From: JAJFUE01 sp041687335
Lineage (GTDB): Bacteria; Sumerlaeota; Sumerlaeia; MVZB01
Reading direction: 5' to 3'
DNA length: 64,000 bases
Assembly: GCA_041687335.1 (NCBI GenBank)
Contig: JAWLCE010000012.1
Coordinates: forward strand, 46,889-110,888
Shown here in pieces: positions 34,693 to 43,393 of this stretch. Under the pieces are notes generated by a model. That model did no database searches. It was not told where the DNA came from and saw only the letters and a list, made by a program, of their open reading frames with translations. Made by a program: the position numbers and the translations under genes. Each line of letters begins with the position of its first letter. Positions within the stretch are counted from its first letter, which is position 1.

Positions 34693-35475
34693 ATGTTGCC
34701 AGTCGCCTTGACCATTGCCGGTTCGGATCCCTCGGGCGGCGCCGGCATCCAGGCCGACCTCAAGACCTTTCATCAGTTCGGCGTCTATGGGGCCAGCGTG
34801 CTGACGCTGTTGACGGTGCAGAACACGCGGCGCGTGGACGAGGTCGACGTGCTGATGCCCGAGTTCGTCATCGCCCAGCTGGACGCGGTGCTGGAGGACC
34901 TGAAGCCGGGGGCAGCCAAGACCGGCGCGCTGGGCGACGCGCGGGTGATCGAGGCGGTGGCGCGGCGGGCGGCGGATTTCCAGTTCCCGCTGGTGGTGGA
35001 CCCGGTGATGATCAGCAAGCATGGGTCTTTGCTGCTGCCGGCCGAGGCGGTGACGGCGCTGCGCGAGCTGCTGCTGCCGCTGGCCTGGCTGGTGACGCCC
35101 AACCTGCACGAGGCGGCGGTGTTGGCCGGTTTCGAGGTGAGCAACGAGCAGGAGATGCTGCGCGCGGCCGGGGCGATCGGCCGGCTCGGCCCGGCGAACG
35201 TGCTGATCAAGGGGGGGCGGCTGGCGGGGGAATCGGTGGACCTGCTCTGGCGCCGCGACAGCGAGCCGATCCGCTTCAGCGCGCCGCACCTTGAAACCCG
35301 CCAGACCCACGGCAGCGGCTGCGCCTATGCGGCGGCGATCACGGCGCTGGTGGCGCGCGGCCACGAACTGCCCCAGGCCATCGACCAGGCCAAGCGTTTC
35401 ATCCATGAGGCGATCCGCACCGCGCCCGGCCTGGGCGGAGGGAACGGCCCGCTCAACCTGCACGCCCACCCCTGA
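34693..35475 (+). CDS. thiD: Hydroxymethylpyrimidine/phosphomethylpyrimidine kinase
   Basis: Ribokinase-fold kinase phosphorylating HMP and HMP-P in thiamine synthesis. The 260-residue product starts MLPVALTIAGSDPSGGAGIQADLKTF, then GVYGASVLTLLTVQNT, VVDPVMISKHGSLLL, TPNLHEAAVLAG and the THGSGCAYAAAI anion-hole/catalytic motif (Cys replaces the usual T of GTGCT). Start 34693 fits family length. The last gene before pilT; a GC-rich spacer separates them. Confidence 0.94.
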   Translation: MLPVALTIAGSDPSGGAGIQADLKTFHQFGVYGASVLTLLTVQNTRRVDEVDVLMPEFVIAQLDAVLEDLKPGAAKTGALGDARVIEAVARRAADFQFPLVVDPVMISKHGSLLLPAEAVTALRELLLPLAWLVTPNLHEAAVLAGFEVSNEQEMLRAAGAIGRLGPANVLIKGGRLAGESVDLLWRRDSEPIRFSAPHLETRQTHGSGCAYAAAITALVARGHELPQAIDQAKRFIHEAIRTAPGLGGGNGPLNLHAHP

Positions 35476-35593
35476 TCCAACCGGGTTACATGGCTCAAGC
35501 CGCGCGCGCGGAGGACGATAAAGGAGTCGCGACCACCCGTGGCCGGCCGCGACGGCACGGCCGCGCCCACAAGCCAACCCAAGGACACCCCCG

Positions 35594-36805
35594 ATGCGGA
35601 TGGATGAACTACTCAAGGCGATGATCGAGCGCAAGGGCTCGGATTTGCACCTGATGGCCGGGATGCCGCCGGCGATCCGGCTGAATGGGGAACTGGTCCC
35701 ACTGGCGGATCATGGCCGCATGACGCCAGAGGCGCTCGGCGTGGTCATCCACGAGCTGCTGAGCGAGGAGCAGCGCCGACGCTTCGAGAGCGACCCCGAG
35801 ATGCGCTATGAGCTGGACTTTGCCTACAGCATCCATGGGCTGGGACGCTTCCGCTTCAACATCCACAAGCAGCGCGGGACGTATGGGGCGGTGGCGCGCG
35901 CGCTGTCGGCGACGATCCCCGAACTCAGCAGCCTGGGGCTGCCGGCCTCGGTCGAACGCCTGACCCAGGCCAAGAAGGGGCTGGCGCTGGTGACGGGGCC
36001 GACCGGAAGCGGCAAGTCGACCACGCTGGCGGCGATCATCGACCACATCAACCGCCACCGCGCCGACCACATCCTGACCATCGAGGACCCGATCGAGTAT
36101 CTGCACAACTCGAAGAAGTCCTACGTGACCCAGCGCGAGGTCGGTGATTCGGCGGACACGCTATCCTTCAAGAATGCGCTGAAATACGCACTGCGCCAGG
36201 ACCCCGACGTGATCCTGATCGGGGAGATGCGCGACTACGAGACGATCGGCATCGCGATCACCTCGGCCGAGACCGGGCACCTGGTCTTCGGCACGCTGCA
36301 CACCAACAGCGCCGCCCAGACCATCGGCCGGATCATCGATGTCTTCCCGGCGGACCAGGTCGAGCAGGTCAAGACGCAGCTGGCGGGCAACCTGTTTGGC
36401 GTGCTGGCGCAGATCCTGTTGCCGCGCGCCGACGGCCAAGGGCGCATCTGCGCCTGCGAGATCATGTTTGCCACCTCCGCGATCCGGAACAACATCCGGA
36501 CCAACAACATCGATGCGATCTATCAGTCGATCCAGACCGGGCAGAAGGACGGCATGCAGACGATGGACCAGTCGATCTCGGTGCACGTCAAGAGCGGCGT
36601 GGTAGCCTTCGACGCGGTCAAGGCCTACGTGAGGGACGAGATCTCGCTGCGTCAGCTGGCGGAATATGCCGGACAGAATGGCAGCCAACGGCCGGCGCCG
36701 GCGACGCCCGTCGCAGCCCCGGCCCCGCCGCCAGTCAGCGCCGAAGCACCCCGCCGCACACTCGGCACGCTGGTCATCCCGCCCTGGGAAAAGCAGAATC
36801 CGTAA
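35594..36805 (+). CDS. pilT: Type IV pilus retraction ATPase PilT
   Basis: Hexameric ATPase that powers pilus retraction and twitching motility. The 403-residue product has the PilT N-terminal KGSDLHLMAGMPPAIRL, Walker A GPTGSGKSTT, Asp box, Walker B DPDVILIGEMRD, the His box HLVFGTLHTNSA and the AIRNNIRT motif of PilT. A Pro/Ala-rich tail (about 360-400) follows. AAGGA lies eight bases before the ATG. It is about 25 kb from the pilM-Q operon; no pilB, pilC or major pilin gene is in the window. Confidence 0.95.
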   Translation: MRMDELLKAMIERKGSDLHLMAGMPPAIRLNGELVPLADHGRMTPEALGVVIHELLSEEQRRRFESDPEMRYELDFAYSIHGLGRFRFNIHKQRGTYGAVARALSATIPELSSLGLPASVERLTQAKKGLALVTGPTGSGKSTTLAAIIDHINRHRADHILTIEDPIEYLHNSKKSYVTQREVGDSADTLSFKNALKYALRQDPDVILIGEMRDYETIGIAITSAETGHLVFGTLHTNSAAQTIGRIIDVFPADQVEQVKTQLAGNLFGVLAQILLPRADGQGRICACEIMFATSAIRNNIRTNNIDAIYQSIQTGQKDGMQTMDQSISVHVKSGVVAFDAVKAYVRDEISLRQLAEYAGQNGSQRPAPATPVAAPAPPPVSAEAPRRTLGTLVIPPWEKQNP

Positions 36806-37374
36806 GGTAGCTGGTTTTTTTACCAGAAACTGCGGCGACTCGCCCTCGGGCCGGCTATCCGCGAAAATGGTCGGAAAGCCCTTCATCCAGTCATACCAAG
36901 ACAAGACCGATCACCCTTGCGCTCCCCTGCGACCGCCGCGGCCCTGCGGTTCAATTTATGTTGGTTGGCGGCCAGAACGCACCGTTCGTTCTTGGGCCCA
37001 TGCGGCGTTGCAAAATTGAGGGTTTTCCCCACCCTGCCCCAAATTGACGCTTGGGCCGTCGGGTTTCTAAAATGAATTACCTGTGGCAACTCAATGACCT
37101 GTTTTCAAGCCGCGGGAGTGATGAATTCAACATCGGGGTCCGGGACCATGCAGGGCAGGGCCAGCGAGGGCTGTTCGATGACTGACGGGGGCGCGGGGAC
37201 TGAGGGGCACGCGGACTTCCCAAACTGAAACTCCTTGTTAACGCCCGCGGCGGCGGATCAAACCGCCCAGCGGAGCCGAACACTGAACCTTTTTGGAATC
37301 GCTGGAGTCGCCGGGGCGTCAGCCGCGCCGCCGGCCGGCGCTGTTTGTGTGGCCGGTCAAGGGAGCTGTCATCG
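36806..37374. other. Long non-coding gap with a promoter and leader
   Basis: No convincing coding frame is present over 569 bp. The 36811-36826 sequence CTGGTTTTTTTACCAG is a short palindrome after pilT. A consensus-like promoter lies at 37044-37073, leaving about 290 nt of leader before the glycosyltransferase gene. The leader contains several GC-rich palindromic stretches, but nothing I recognise as a known riboswitch. Confidence 0.5.
37044..37073 (+). promoter_or_regulatory. Sigma-70-like promoter
   Basis: TTGACG (37044-37049) and TAAAAT (37068-37073) are 18 nt apart, on the strand of the glycosyltransferase-debranching pair. Confidence 0.5.
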
Positions 37375-38433
37375 ATGAAGATCGCCCAGGTTTCTCCGCT
37401 TTACGAGTCCGTTCCCCCGCAGGCCTATGGTGGCACCGAGCGCGTGGTTTCATACCTGACCGAAGCTCTGGTGGAGCAGGGTCATGAGGTCACGCTCTTC
37501 GCCAGCGGCGATTCGGTCACTTCGGCACGACTGGTGGCCGGGTGCGATTATGCATTGCGGCTGGATGCCAACTGCCGCGACCGAATGGTCCATCATATTT
37601 ACATGCTCGAGCTGGTGCGCCAGATGGCCCACCGCTTCGACATCATCCATTTTCATTGCGATTATCTGCACTTTCCGATCAGCCGGCGGATGAAGACGGC
37701 GCACGCCACCACGCTGCACGGTCGGCTTGACATGCCCGAGCTGCAACGCCTTTACATTGAGTTCCAGGATATCCCGCTCGTCTCGATTTCGGAGTCCCAG
37801 CGAGGGCCGCTCGAGTTCGCCAACTGGCAGGGCGTGGTCCACCACGGCCTGCCTGAGAACCTTTACCGATTCGTGGATCGGCCCGAGCCCTATATGGTTT
37901 TTGTCGGCCGCATCTCGCCCGAAAAACAGGTCGATCACGCCATCGCGATCGCCAAGGCCGCCGGCATGAAGCTCAAGGTGGCGGCCAAGGTCGATGACGC
38001 CGACCGCAGGTATTACGAGGCTGAGATTGCGCACCTCTTCGAGGACCCGATGGTCGAGTTCCTTGGGGAAATTGATGAGGCGGGCAAGCAGGAGGTGATT
38101 GGTCACGCCACGGCCCTGCTGTTCCCGATCAACTGGTGCGAACCCTTTGGCCTGGTGATGATTGAGTCCTTCGCCTGCGGCACGCCGGTCATTGCCTATC
38201 GCCGCGGCTCGGTGAACGAGGTCATGCGCGACGGGGTCAGCGGCTATGTGGTCGAAGACCTGGCGGGGGCCTGCGAGGCCGTGCGATCCGTAGGAGAATT
38301 GGATCGGAGCGCGTGTCGCCGCTATTTCGAGCAGCGTTTCACGGCCGGGCGGATGGCCTCGGATTACGTCGCCATCTACGAGCGGCTGGCTCAGACCCGT
38401 ATCCGGAGCCTGACCAATGAAGCCACGGCCTGA
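37375..38433 (+). CDS. Family 4 glycosyltransferase
   Basis: A 352-residue GT-B retaining glycosyltransferase: KIAQVSPLYESVPPQAYGGTERVV (nucleotide-sugar domain start of GT4), VFVGRISPEKQVDHAIAIAK (second domain), FPINWCEPFGLVMIESFACGTPVIAYRRGSVNE (the E-x7-E motif). Start 37375 is picked because GGGAG precedes it. Its stop overlaps the debranching enzyme gene by 17 nt, so they are co-translated; this pairing is common in gene sets for glucan or trehalose-type storage compounds. Confidence 0.88.
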   Translation: MKIAQVSPLYESVPPQAYGGTERVVSYLTEALVEQGHEVTLFASGDSVTSARLVAGCDYALRLDANCRDRMVHHIYMLELVRQMAHRFDIIHFHCDYLHFPISRRMKTAHATTLHGRLDMPELQRLYIEFQDIPLVSISESQRGPLEFANWQGVVHHGLPENLYRFVDRPEPYMVFVGRISPEKQVDHAIAIAKAAGMKLKVAAKVDDADRRYYEAEIAHLFEDPMVEFLGEIDEAGKQEVIGHATALLFPINWCEPFGLVMIESFACGTPVIAYRRGSVNEVMRDGVSGYVVEDLAGACEAVRSVGELDRSACRRYFEQRFTAGRMASDYVAIYERLAQTRIRSLTNEATA

Positions 38434-40591
38434 ACAGGACGAAAACGAACGGCATTATGAAATTCACGCCTCGGCCGACCAGACCACCAGCCACCAGCGC
38501 GTGCTTAAGCATGGCGAAACCTTCGCGTTGCTCAGCCCCTGCGGTGACATCATCCAGAGTGGCACCCATGATGAAGGGATCTATTTCAAGGGGACGCGCT
38601 ACCTCTCGCGCCAGTTGCTCGAGCTGCATAACAAGCGCCCGATCCTGCTCAACTCCAACATCGACGACCGCCAGGGCGTGCTGGCGATCGACCTGACCAA
38701 CCCGGAATTGCCCGAGACCCCGTTGGGGCTGGTCCCGCAAGGGGTGATTCACATATCGCGCTCCAAGTTTTTGTGGAATGACACCTGCCATGAGCTGCTG
38801 AGGGTGACCAACTACCATTTGCAGCCAGTCGAGTTCGTGCTGCGCATGCGATTTGATGCCGATTATGCCGATATTTTTGAAGTCCGCGGCAGCCGACGCG
38901 AACGGCGTGGCTGCCGTCTGGCGCAGCTGACATCATCCAACAGCATGACGCTGGCCTATGAAGGGATCGATGGCGTGGTGCGCAGCACGGCGATCCACCT
39001 CGCACCCACGCCCGTTATCGTTGGCCAGCAATGGATTGAATATCGGTTCCGGCTCGAGCCCCATCAGGATCAGTCCATCACGATGCGGATCGCCTGCTCG
39101 GACGTGGACGAGCGCGCCGAGCCGGTGACGTATCGGCGCGCCTCCGAGCTGCTCGCAGCCAGCTTCAACGAATTCCGCCACCGCGCCTGCCTGATCGAGT
39201 CCCCGTTCGCGCCGTTCAACGACTGGCTGGCGCGTTCCTACACCGATCTGCACATGCTGCTAACCGAGACGCCGGAGGGGCTATTTCCCTATGCCGGTGT
39301 GCCGTGGTACAGCACCCCGTTTGGTCGCGACGGCCTGATCACCGCCATGATGTGCCTGGGGATCGACCCTGAGATCGGGCGCGGGGTTTTGCGTTTCCTC
39401 GCCCGCCTGCAGGCCGTCGAGGTCAACCCGGAGAAGGATGCCGCGCCGGGCAAGATCCTCCACGAGATGCGACATGGCGAGATGGTCAACCTGGGGGAGC
39501 TGCCCTTTGGCCTCTACTATGGCAGCGTCGACTCAACTCCGCTCTTCATCATGCTGGCGGCGATGTACTGGCGCCGCACCGGTGACCTGGAGATCACCCG
39601 GTCGATCTGGCCCCACGTCGAGCGTGCGCTCGAGTGGATCGACCGCTACGGCGACATGGATGGGGATGGGCTGATCGAATACCAGACCGGCAGCGAGCGC
39701 GGCCTGGCCCAGCAGGGTTGGAAGGACTCCCATGATTCGGTCTTTCATGCCGACGGCTCGCCGGCGCCGATGCCGATCGCGCTGTGCGAGGTGCAGGCCT
39801 ATGTTTACGCAGCCCGGCGCGGCGCGGCGGACATGGCGCTCGCACTGGGACTCGCAGAGCGTGCCGCCGGCTTGGAGAGCCAGGCCGAGCAGTTGCGAAT
39901 CCTCTTCGAGGAATCATTCTGGGACGAGAAGCTGGGAACCTACGTCATCGCGCTGGATGGGGCCAAGAATCCCTGCCGCGTGCGCACCTCCAATGCGGGA
40001 CATTGTCTGCTGGGCGGCATCGTCAACCCATCTCGCGCGCGGCGGGTGGCAGAATCGCTGACTGGCAGCGGCATGTTCTCAGGCTGGGGGATCAGGACGG
40101 TGCATGAGCAGGAGCGGGCCTACAATCCGATGAGCTACCACAACGGCTCGGTCTGGCCCCACGACAACGCTTTGATCGCCGCCGGCATGGCCCGCTATGG
40201 ATTGACGGACCATGTGGAGCGGGTTCTGGCGGGGCTGTTCGACACCTCTCAATTCATGGAGTTTGATCGCCTACCCGAGCTGTTTTGCGGCTTCGACCGC
40301 CGGCCGGGCCAAGCTCCGACACTCTATCCGGTTGCATGCTCGCCACAGGCCTGGGCGACGGCCGCCCCCTTCCTGTTGCTCGAGTCGTGCCTCAACATGC
40401 GGATCGACGCGCCGGCGGGGGAGGTGCTGTTCGACCACCCGATGCTGCCCCCGTTCCTGACCGAGCTGACGATCAGCAATCTGGCGGTCGGCGATTCGCG
40501 GCTGGACCTGCGCCTGATCCGCTACCCGCTCGACGTCGGCATCAACATTGAACGGCGCAGCGGCAACGCGAGGGTGCGCATCATCAAGTGA
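38417..40591 (+). CDS. Glycogen debranching-type glucosidase (amylo-alpha-1,6-glucosidase family)
   Basis: A 724-residue protein of the GDE_N_bis plus (alpha/alpha)6 glucosidase architecture. Residues 30-250 form a beta-sandwich with LSPCGDIIQSGTHDEGIYFKGTRYLS; from about 280 the alpha-barrel begins with GVPWYSTPFGRDGLITAM, followed by HEMRHGEMVNLGELPFGLYYGSVDSTPLF, GLAQQGWKDSHDSVF and AYNPMSYHNGSVWPHDNALIA. These are conserved across bacterial debranching glucosidases acting on alpha-1,6 linkages. Likely partner of the upstream GT4 and of malQ in glucan turnover. Complete, with no frameshift. Confidence 0.9.
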   Translation: MKPRPEQDENERHYEIHASADQTTSHQRVLKHGETFALLSPCGDIIQSGTHDEGIYFKGTRYLSRQLLELHNKRPILLNSNIDDRQGVLAIDLTNPELPETPLGLVPQGVIHISRSKFLWNDTCHELLRVTNYHLQPVEFVLRMRFDADYADIFEVRGSRRERRGCRLAQLTSSNSMTLAYEGIDGVVRSTAIHLAPTPVIVGQQWIEYRFRLEPHQDQSITMRIACSDVDERAEPVTYRRASELLAASFNEFRHRACLIESPFAPFNDWLARSYTDLHMLLTETPEGLFPYAGVPWYSTPFGRDGLITAMMCLGIDPEIGRGVLRFLARLQAVEVNPEKDAAPGKILHEMRHGEMVNLGELPFGLYYGSVDSTPLFIMLAAMYWRRTGDLEITRSIWPHVERALEWIDRYGDMDGDGLIEYQTGSERGLAQQGWKDSHDSVFHADGSPAPMPIALCEVQAYVYAARRGAADMALALGLAERAAGLESQAEQLRILFEESFWDEKLGTYVIALDGAKNPCRVRTSNAGHCLLGGIVNPSRARRVAESLTGSGMFSGWGIRTVHEQERAYNPMSYHNGSVWPHDNALIAAGMARYGLTDHVERVLAGLFDTSQFMEFDRLPELFCGFDRRPGQAPTLYPVACSPQAWATAAPFLLLESCLNMRIDAPAGEVLFDHPMLPPFLTELTISNLAVGDSRLDLRLIRYPLDVGINIERRSGNARVRIIK

Positions 40592-40713
40592 GCCGCCTGG
40601 CGCGGCGGGCGCCGGCAACTGACGGGCCAAATGTTTTGAGTGTGGGCAAACCTATAGATTTCGAATCAGCCATCCCCCTGGTGGGTGACTATCGCATGCA
40701 AAGGAACGGATCC

Positions 40714-41007
40714 ATGAACATCTATATCGGCAACCTCTCATATCGCGCCTCGGAGGAAGATCTGCAGGCGACCTTTGGCGAGTTCGGAGAAGTCTCGCGG
40801 GCCACCATCGCCCGCGACTCCTTCACCGGGCGCTCCAAGGGCTTCGGTTTCGTTGAAATGGTGGATGAAAAGGCAGGCCAGTCGGCCATCGAGGCGCTCA
40901 ATGGCACCGACATGCAGGGCCGCCAGGTGCTGGTCCAGCCGGCCAAGCCGCGGCTGGACGAGCGGACCAATTCGGCCGAGGCCCGGCGTCCGCGCACGAC
41001 CCACTGA
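40714..41007 (+). CDS. RRM-type RNA-binding protein
   Basis: A 97-residue single RNA recognition motif: RNP2 IYIGNLS and RNP1 KGFGFVEM, with a basic C-terminal tail (ARRPRTTH). Such small RRM proteins occur in cyanobacteria and many other bacteria, where they are often cold-induced, and bind RNA through the RNP aromatic residues. The ATG at 40714 follows AAGGA with good spacing. It is 120 nt downstream of the debranching enzyme and probably separately transcribed. Confidence 0.94.
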   Translation: MNIYIGNLSYRASEEDLQATFGEFGEVSRATIARDSFTGRSKGFGFVEMVDEKAGQSAIEALNGTDMQGRQVLVQPAKPRLDERTNSAEARRPRTTH

Positions 41008-41253
41008 GCTGCATCTGCGGCACCGGATCAGGGCCTCTCATCGATTGGCCCGGTCCGGCGCCGATTTCTCTCTACGCTCACCCCTCCCGTTCAGCGGGGA
41101 CCCACCGCTGCCTCAGGGGGGCTGCCGGCGGCTGCCTGCACGGCATAAATCATGTCAAGTCAATGTTATTGGTTGATTCGGCGAATGAATCCTCATACAG
41201 TGGGATCAGGGGAAACCTGATGGTCCCGGACAACTGTGGGAGATTCACCTAAG

Positions 41254-41679
41254 ATGCCTCAAGAAACCCAGATCCAGACCGACCGACCGGTCCAGACGCT
41301 CGAGCGATTGCTGGAGGCCAGCAAGGCCACCGAACCCTTCAAGGAGGCGGTGCGGGCGTTGGCGACCCAGCAGCCCCAAAGCCTGATCCAGTCCAACCCC
41401 GGCTCCCCCGCCGTCAAGGTATTGCGTTTTGTGATGAAGGCGCTGGAGGAATGTCCGGAGCTGGCGTTGGAGCGGGTGGAAATTCATGGAGAATCGGGCT
41501 GCTCGAGCTATCGGGGCAGTGCCACCGCCTGGCCGGGCCCGGTGAAATTCAGCTTTGATTGGGATTGCCATGACGAGGCGCGCAAGCTGGGCTGGCAGGA
41601 CCCCTACGGCTATCCAGATCAGGCGCGTGCGGCTCGGGCCTTGAATTATCAGTGTTTCCAACGTTTTGAATGGGAATAG
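41254..41679 (+). CDS. Conserved-looking hypothetical protein
   Basis: A 141-residue protein not recognised. It is soluble, with an amphipathic N-terminal half (TLERLLEASKATEPFKEAVRALAT) and a C-terminal half with SYRGSATAWPGPVKFSFDWDCHDEARKLGWQDPYGYP, rich in Trp and aromatic residues and suggestive of a small beta-domain. GGGAG lies upstream of the ATG. The gene lies between the RRM gene and the initiator tRNA. Codon usage (third-position GC) matches neighbours, supporting a real gene. Confidence 0.6.
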   Translation: MPQETQIQTDRPVQTLERLLEASKATEPFKEAVRALATQQPQSLIQSNPGSPAVKVLRFVMKALEECPELALERVEIHGESGCSSYRGSATAWPGPVKFSFDWDCHDEARKLGWQDPYGYPDQARAARALNYQCFQRFEWE

Positions 41680-41750
41680 AGGAGTTCCGGCGGTCGGCGT
41701 TTTTCGGCGCCGGAGGATGCATGGCGCCAGAAAAAAACATACTCTCGCTA

Positions 41751-41779
41751 TTGACAGCCGTGCGTTGATGACCTAGGAT
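41751..41779 (+). promoter_or_regulatory. Strong sigma-70-like promoter of the tRNA pair
   Basis: TTGACA (41751-41756) matches the -35 consensus exactly; TAGGAT (41774-41779) follows after 17 nt, and the tRNA begins 58 nt later. Confidence 0.7.
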
Positions 41780-41836
41780 ATGGGAGTCCGTCACATGACG
41801 GCGCGGCAGGTGATCCACGGGGTCACGGGCCGGTGT

Positions 41837-41912
<76 letters not shown>

Positions 41913-41967
41913 GTTTCAAAATCGGGCCCGATCCGCCGCGGATCGGGTCCGTCTCGCGTTGGACCTT

Positions 41968-42045
41968 GGCGGGGTAGCTCAGCTGGTTAAGAGCGGTGGA
42001 TTCATAACCCACAGGTCGGCGGTTCGAGCCCGCCCCCCGCTACCA
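41968..42045 (+). tRNA. tRNA-Met (CAU), elongator type
   Basis: A 78-nt cloverleaf with encoded CCA and G1:U72. Anticodon stem GTGGA/CCCAC leaves an A31-C39 mismatch next to the loop TTCATAA. It lacks the GGG:CCC stem of initiators. CAU also occurs in tRNA-Ile that is lysidine-modified; elongator Met is preferred from overall resemblance but not proven. Confidence 0.85.
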
Positions 42046-42080
42046 TTTCTTTCCACTCATTGATTTAGTTAAATTTAAAA

Positions 42081-42110
42081 GATCCCCCCGGTCATGCGAC
42101 CAGGGGGATC
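42081..42110 (-). terminator. Intrinsic terminator
   Basis: GATCCCCC...GGGGGATC with an inner CGGTC/GACC segment and ATGC loop forms a long stem. On the minus strand it is followed by TTTTAAATTT, ending transcription of the 42150-42936 unit. It may also stop readthrough from the tRNAs. Confidence 0.75.
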
Positions 42111-42149
42111 CGGTTGTTGTCGGTCCGGGGTTGATCCGGATCGACCGGG

Positions 42150-42530
42150 CTAGAACGTCTGCACCATCCCCTGATAGTCGCGGGCAATGCCGCCGGCGAA
42201 GGTGGAAGGGTGCTCGATTTCAGTCAAGGGGACGCTGAATTCGACGCGCTTGCGCCACTTGTTTTCGCCTAGCGGGCGCTCAACGAGGATGCGGGGGCGG
42301 CTCATGCGCGGAAACACCCGCCGCAGGCGACCCTCCAGCACGCTGCATTCGTCACTTAAATAAGGTCCATCGCCCTGATCGCGCCGCAATCCGAGCAAAT
42401 TGAATGAAAACAAGGCGGCGTCACCATCGCAGCGCATGATCACCTCCTCGGCGATCACCTTTTCCCGTTCAAAGGCCTCAACAACTTTTTTTCCCACGTT
42501 TACTGACTCCCGATCTGCATTTGACATCAT
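42150..42530 (-). CDS. Hypothetical protein
   Basis: A 126-residue protein not recognised, starting at one of two adjacent ATGs (42530, 42527). It has VNVGKKVVEAFEREKVIAEEVIMRCDGD and a conserved-looking EFSVPLTEIEHPSTF tail; no signal peptide, membrane segment or catalytic motif. It starts 13 nt after the receiver-like gene ends, implying co-transcription, and is followed by a terminator. No good RBS, so confidence in the start is modest. Confidence 0.55.
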   Translation of the reverse strand: MMSNADRESVNVGKKVVEAFEREKVIAEEVIMRCDGDAALFSFNLLGLRRDQGDGPYLSDECSVLEGRLRRVFPRMSRPRILVERPLGENKWRKRVEFSVPLTEIEHPSTFAGGIARDYQGMVQTF

Positions 42531-42543
42531 GAAAAAAGGATAC

Positions 42544-42936
42544 TCACTGATTCTGTAATGGCGCCCCAACCTCGACCGCCAGCTCCAGGGCATGCTTGAC
42601 CTCGGCCAAGGAGGCACTCTTGCCGATCAGGTCCACCACGCCGGCGTTCAAATAATCCACCCAACTGGTCATGCACGGCATGTCTGACATCACGATGATC
42701 TGTCCACCGCGGCCATGAGAGCGCAACCATTCGACGGCCGAGCGGACGTTTCCTTCCCACTGATTTTCATCCAGCAGCACAATATCGTGATCCTCTGTCT
42801 GTAACTGGACCATGGCCTTTTCCCAAGATCGTGCCCAGCGGGCATCAAACCCCAAGCTGCGGATGGCGCCGCCAATCAGGCGAAAGGTGGAAAATTCCTC
42901 CACCACTAATAGAGCTGTTTTTCCTGATTTCATCAT
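42544..42936 (-). CDS. Receiver-like domain protein (atypical)
   Basis: A 130-residue protein with the alternating beta/alpha pattern of response regulator receivers: TALLVVEEFS (the usual Asp-Asp replaced by Glu-Glu), HDIVLLDENQW with a phosphoacceptor-like Asp, IIVMSDM and VVDLIGKSASL with the Lys. The departure at the acidic pocket makes phosphorylation uncertain. The open frame extends further upstream to 43158, but the receiver begins at MMKSGK, 42936. The partner gene 42150-42530 follows at once. Confidence 0.6.
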   Translation of the reverse strand: MMKSGKTALLVVEEFSTFRLIGGAIRSLGFDARWARSWEKAMVQLQTEDHDIVLLDENQWEGNVRSAVEWLRSHGRGGQIIVMSDMPCMTSWVDYLNAGVVDLIGKSASLAEVKHALELAVEVGAPLQNQ

Positions 42937-43275
42937 GACCGCCATCCCTTGCTCGTCCAACTTCTCCAAAGTTCCTAAGTCCTTATGTTTGAGTCGCTGA
43001 ACGTGCTGCCAGAAGCCGAGCCCGCTCGCATGACACGTTGAGTTTGGCCCGAAAGCCACGTGGGCTGCTATAGGGTTTACCCCGAATTGGGGCATGGGGT
43101 TTTGGAGGAAACTATCGCTACCATACCACAGGCCAAATGGCACTGGCCGCGGCCTCAAACAGAGTAATTCATCAAATTGGCTTGATCCTTCGGCCGCTTA
43201 GAGCTACAACCCTGTTCCGGGTTCATCATTTTTTTAAAATGAAACGTTGGCCCCGGCGGACGCGTCAGTTCTTCT
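42937..43275. other. Gap between the receiver-like gene and selC
   Basis: This 339-bp stretch has an open minus-strand extension of the receiver-like gene to 43158 with no receiver similarity. Near its right end is AACCC-TGTTCC-GGGTT followed by a T-run (43208-43235), which could be part of the selC promoter region or a weak rightward terminator. No other feature supported. Confidence 0.4.
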
Positions 43276-43369
43276 GGAGGTGACAGGGGCCCGGTGGCTC
43301 CTGCGGTCTTCAAAACCGTTGTGCCGCGCGTGCGCGGCGGGTGGGTTCGACTCCCATTCACCTCCGCCA
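43276..43369 (+). tRNA. selC: tRNA-Sec (UCA), selenocysteine tRNA
   Basis: A 94-nt gene with encoded CCA. Acceptor stem of 8 bp (GGAGGTGA/TCACCTCC) plus a 5-bp T stem (GTGGG/CCCAT) gives the 8/5 bacterial tRNA-Sec geometry. Anticodon UCA is at 43310-43312 in loop CTTCAAA, and the long variable arm has a GCCGCGC/GCGCGGC stem (43323-43338). Discriminator G. selA starts 24 nt downstream on the same strand, so the organism is predicted to insert selenocysteine at UGA; selB is not in the window. Confidence 0.96.
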
Positions 43370-43393
43370 TCTTTCCCTGAGGTTCGCCAACCC

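Noticed and set aside
36806..37374. 6S, SRP, RNase P or tmRNA gene
   Set aside because: None of the conserved core sequences of these RNAs were recognised in this or other gaps.
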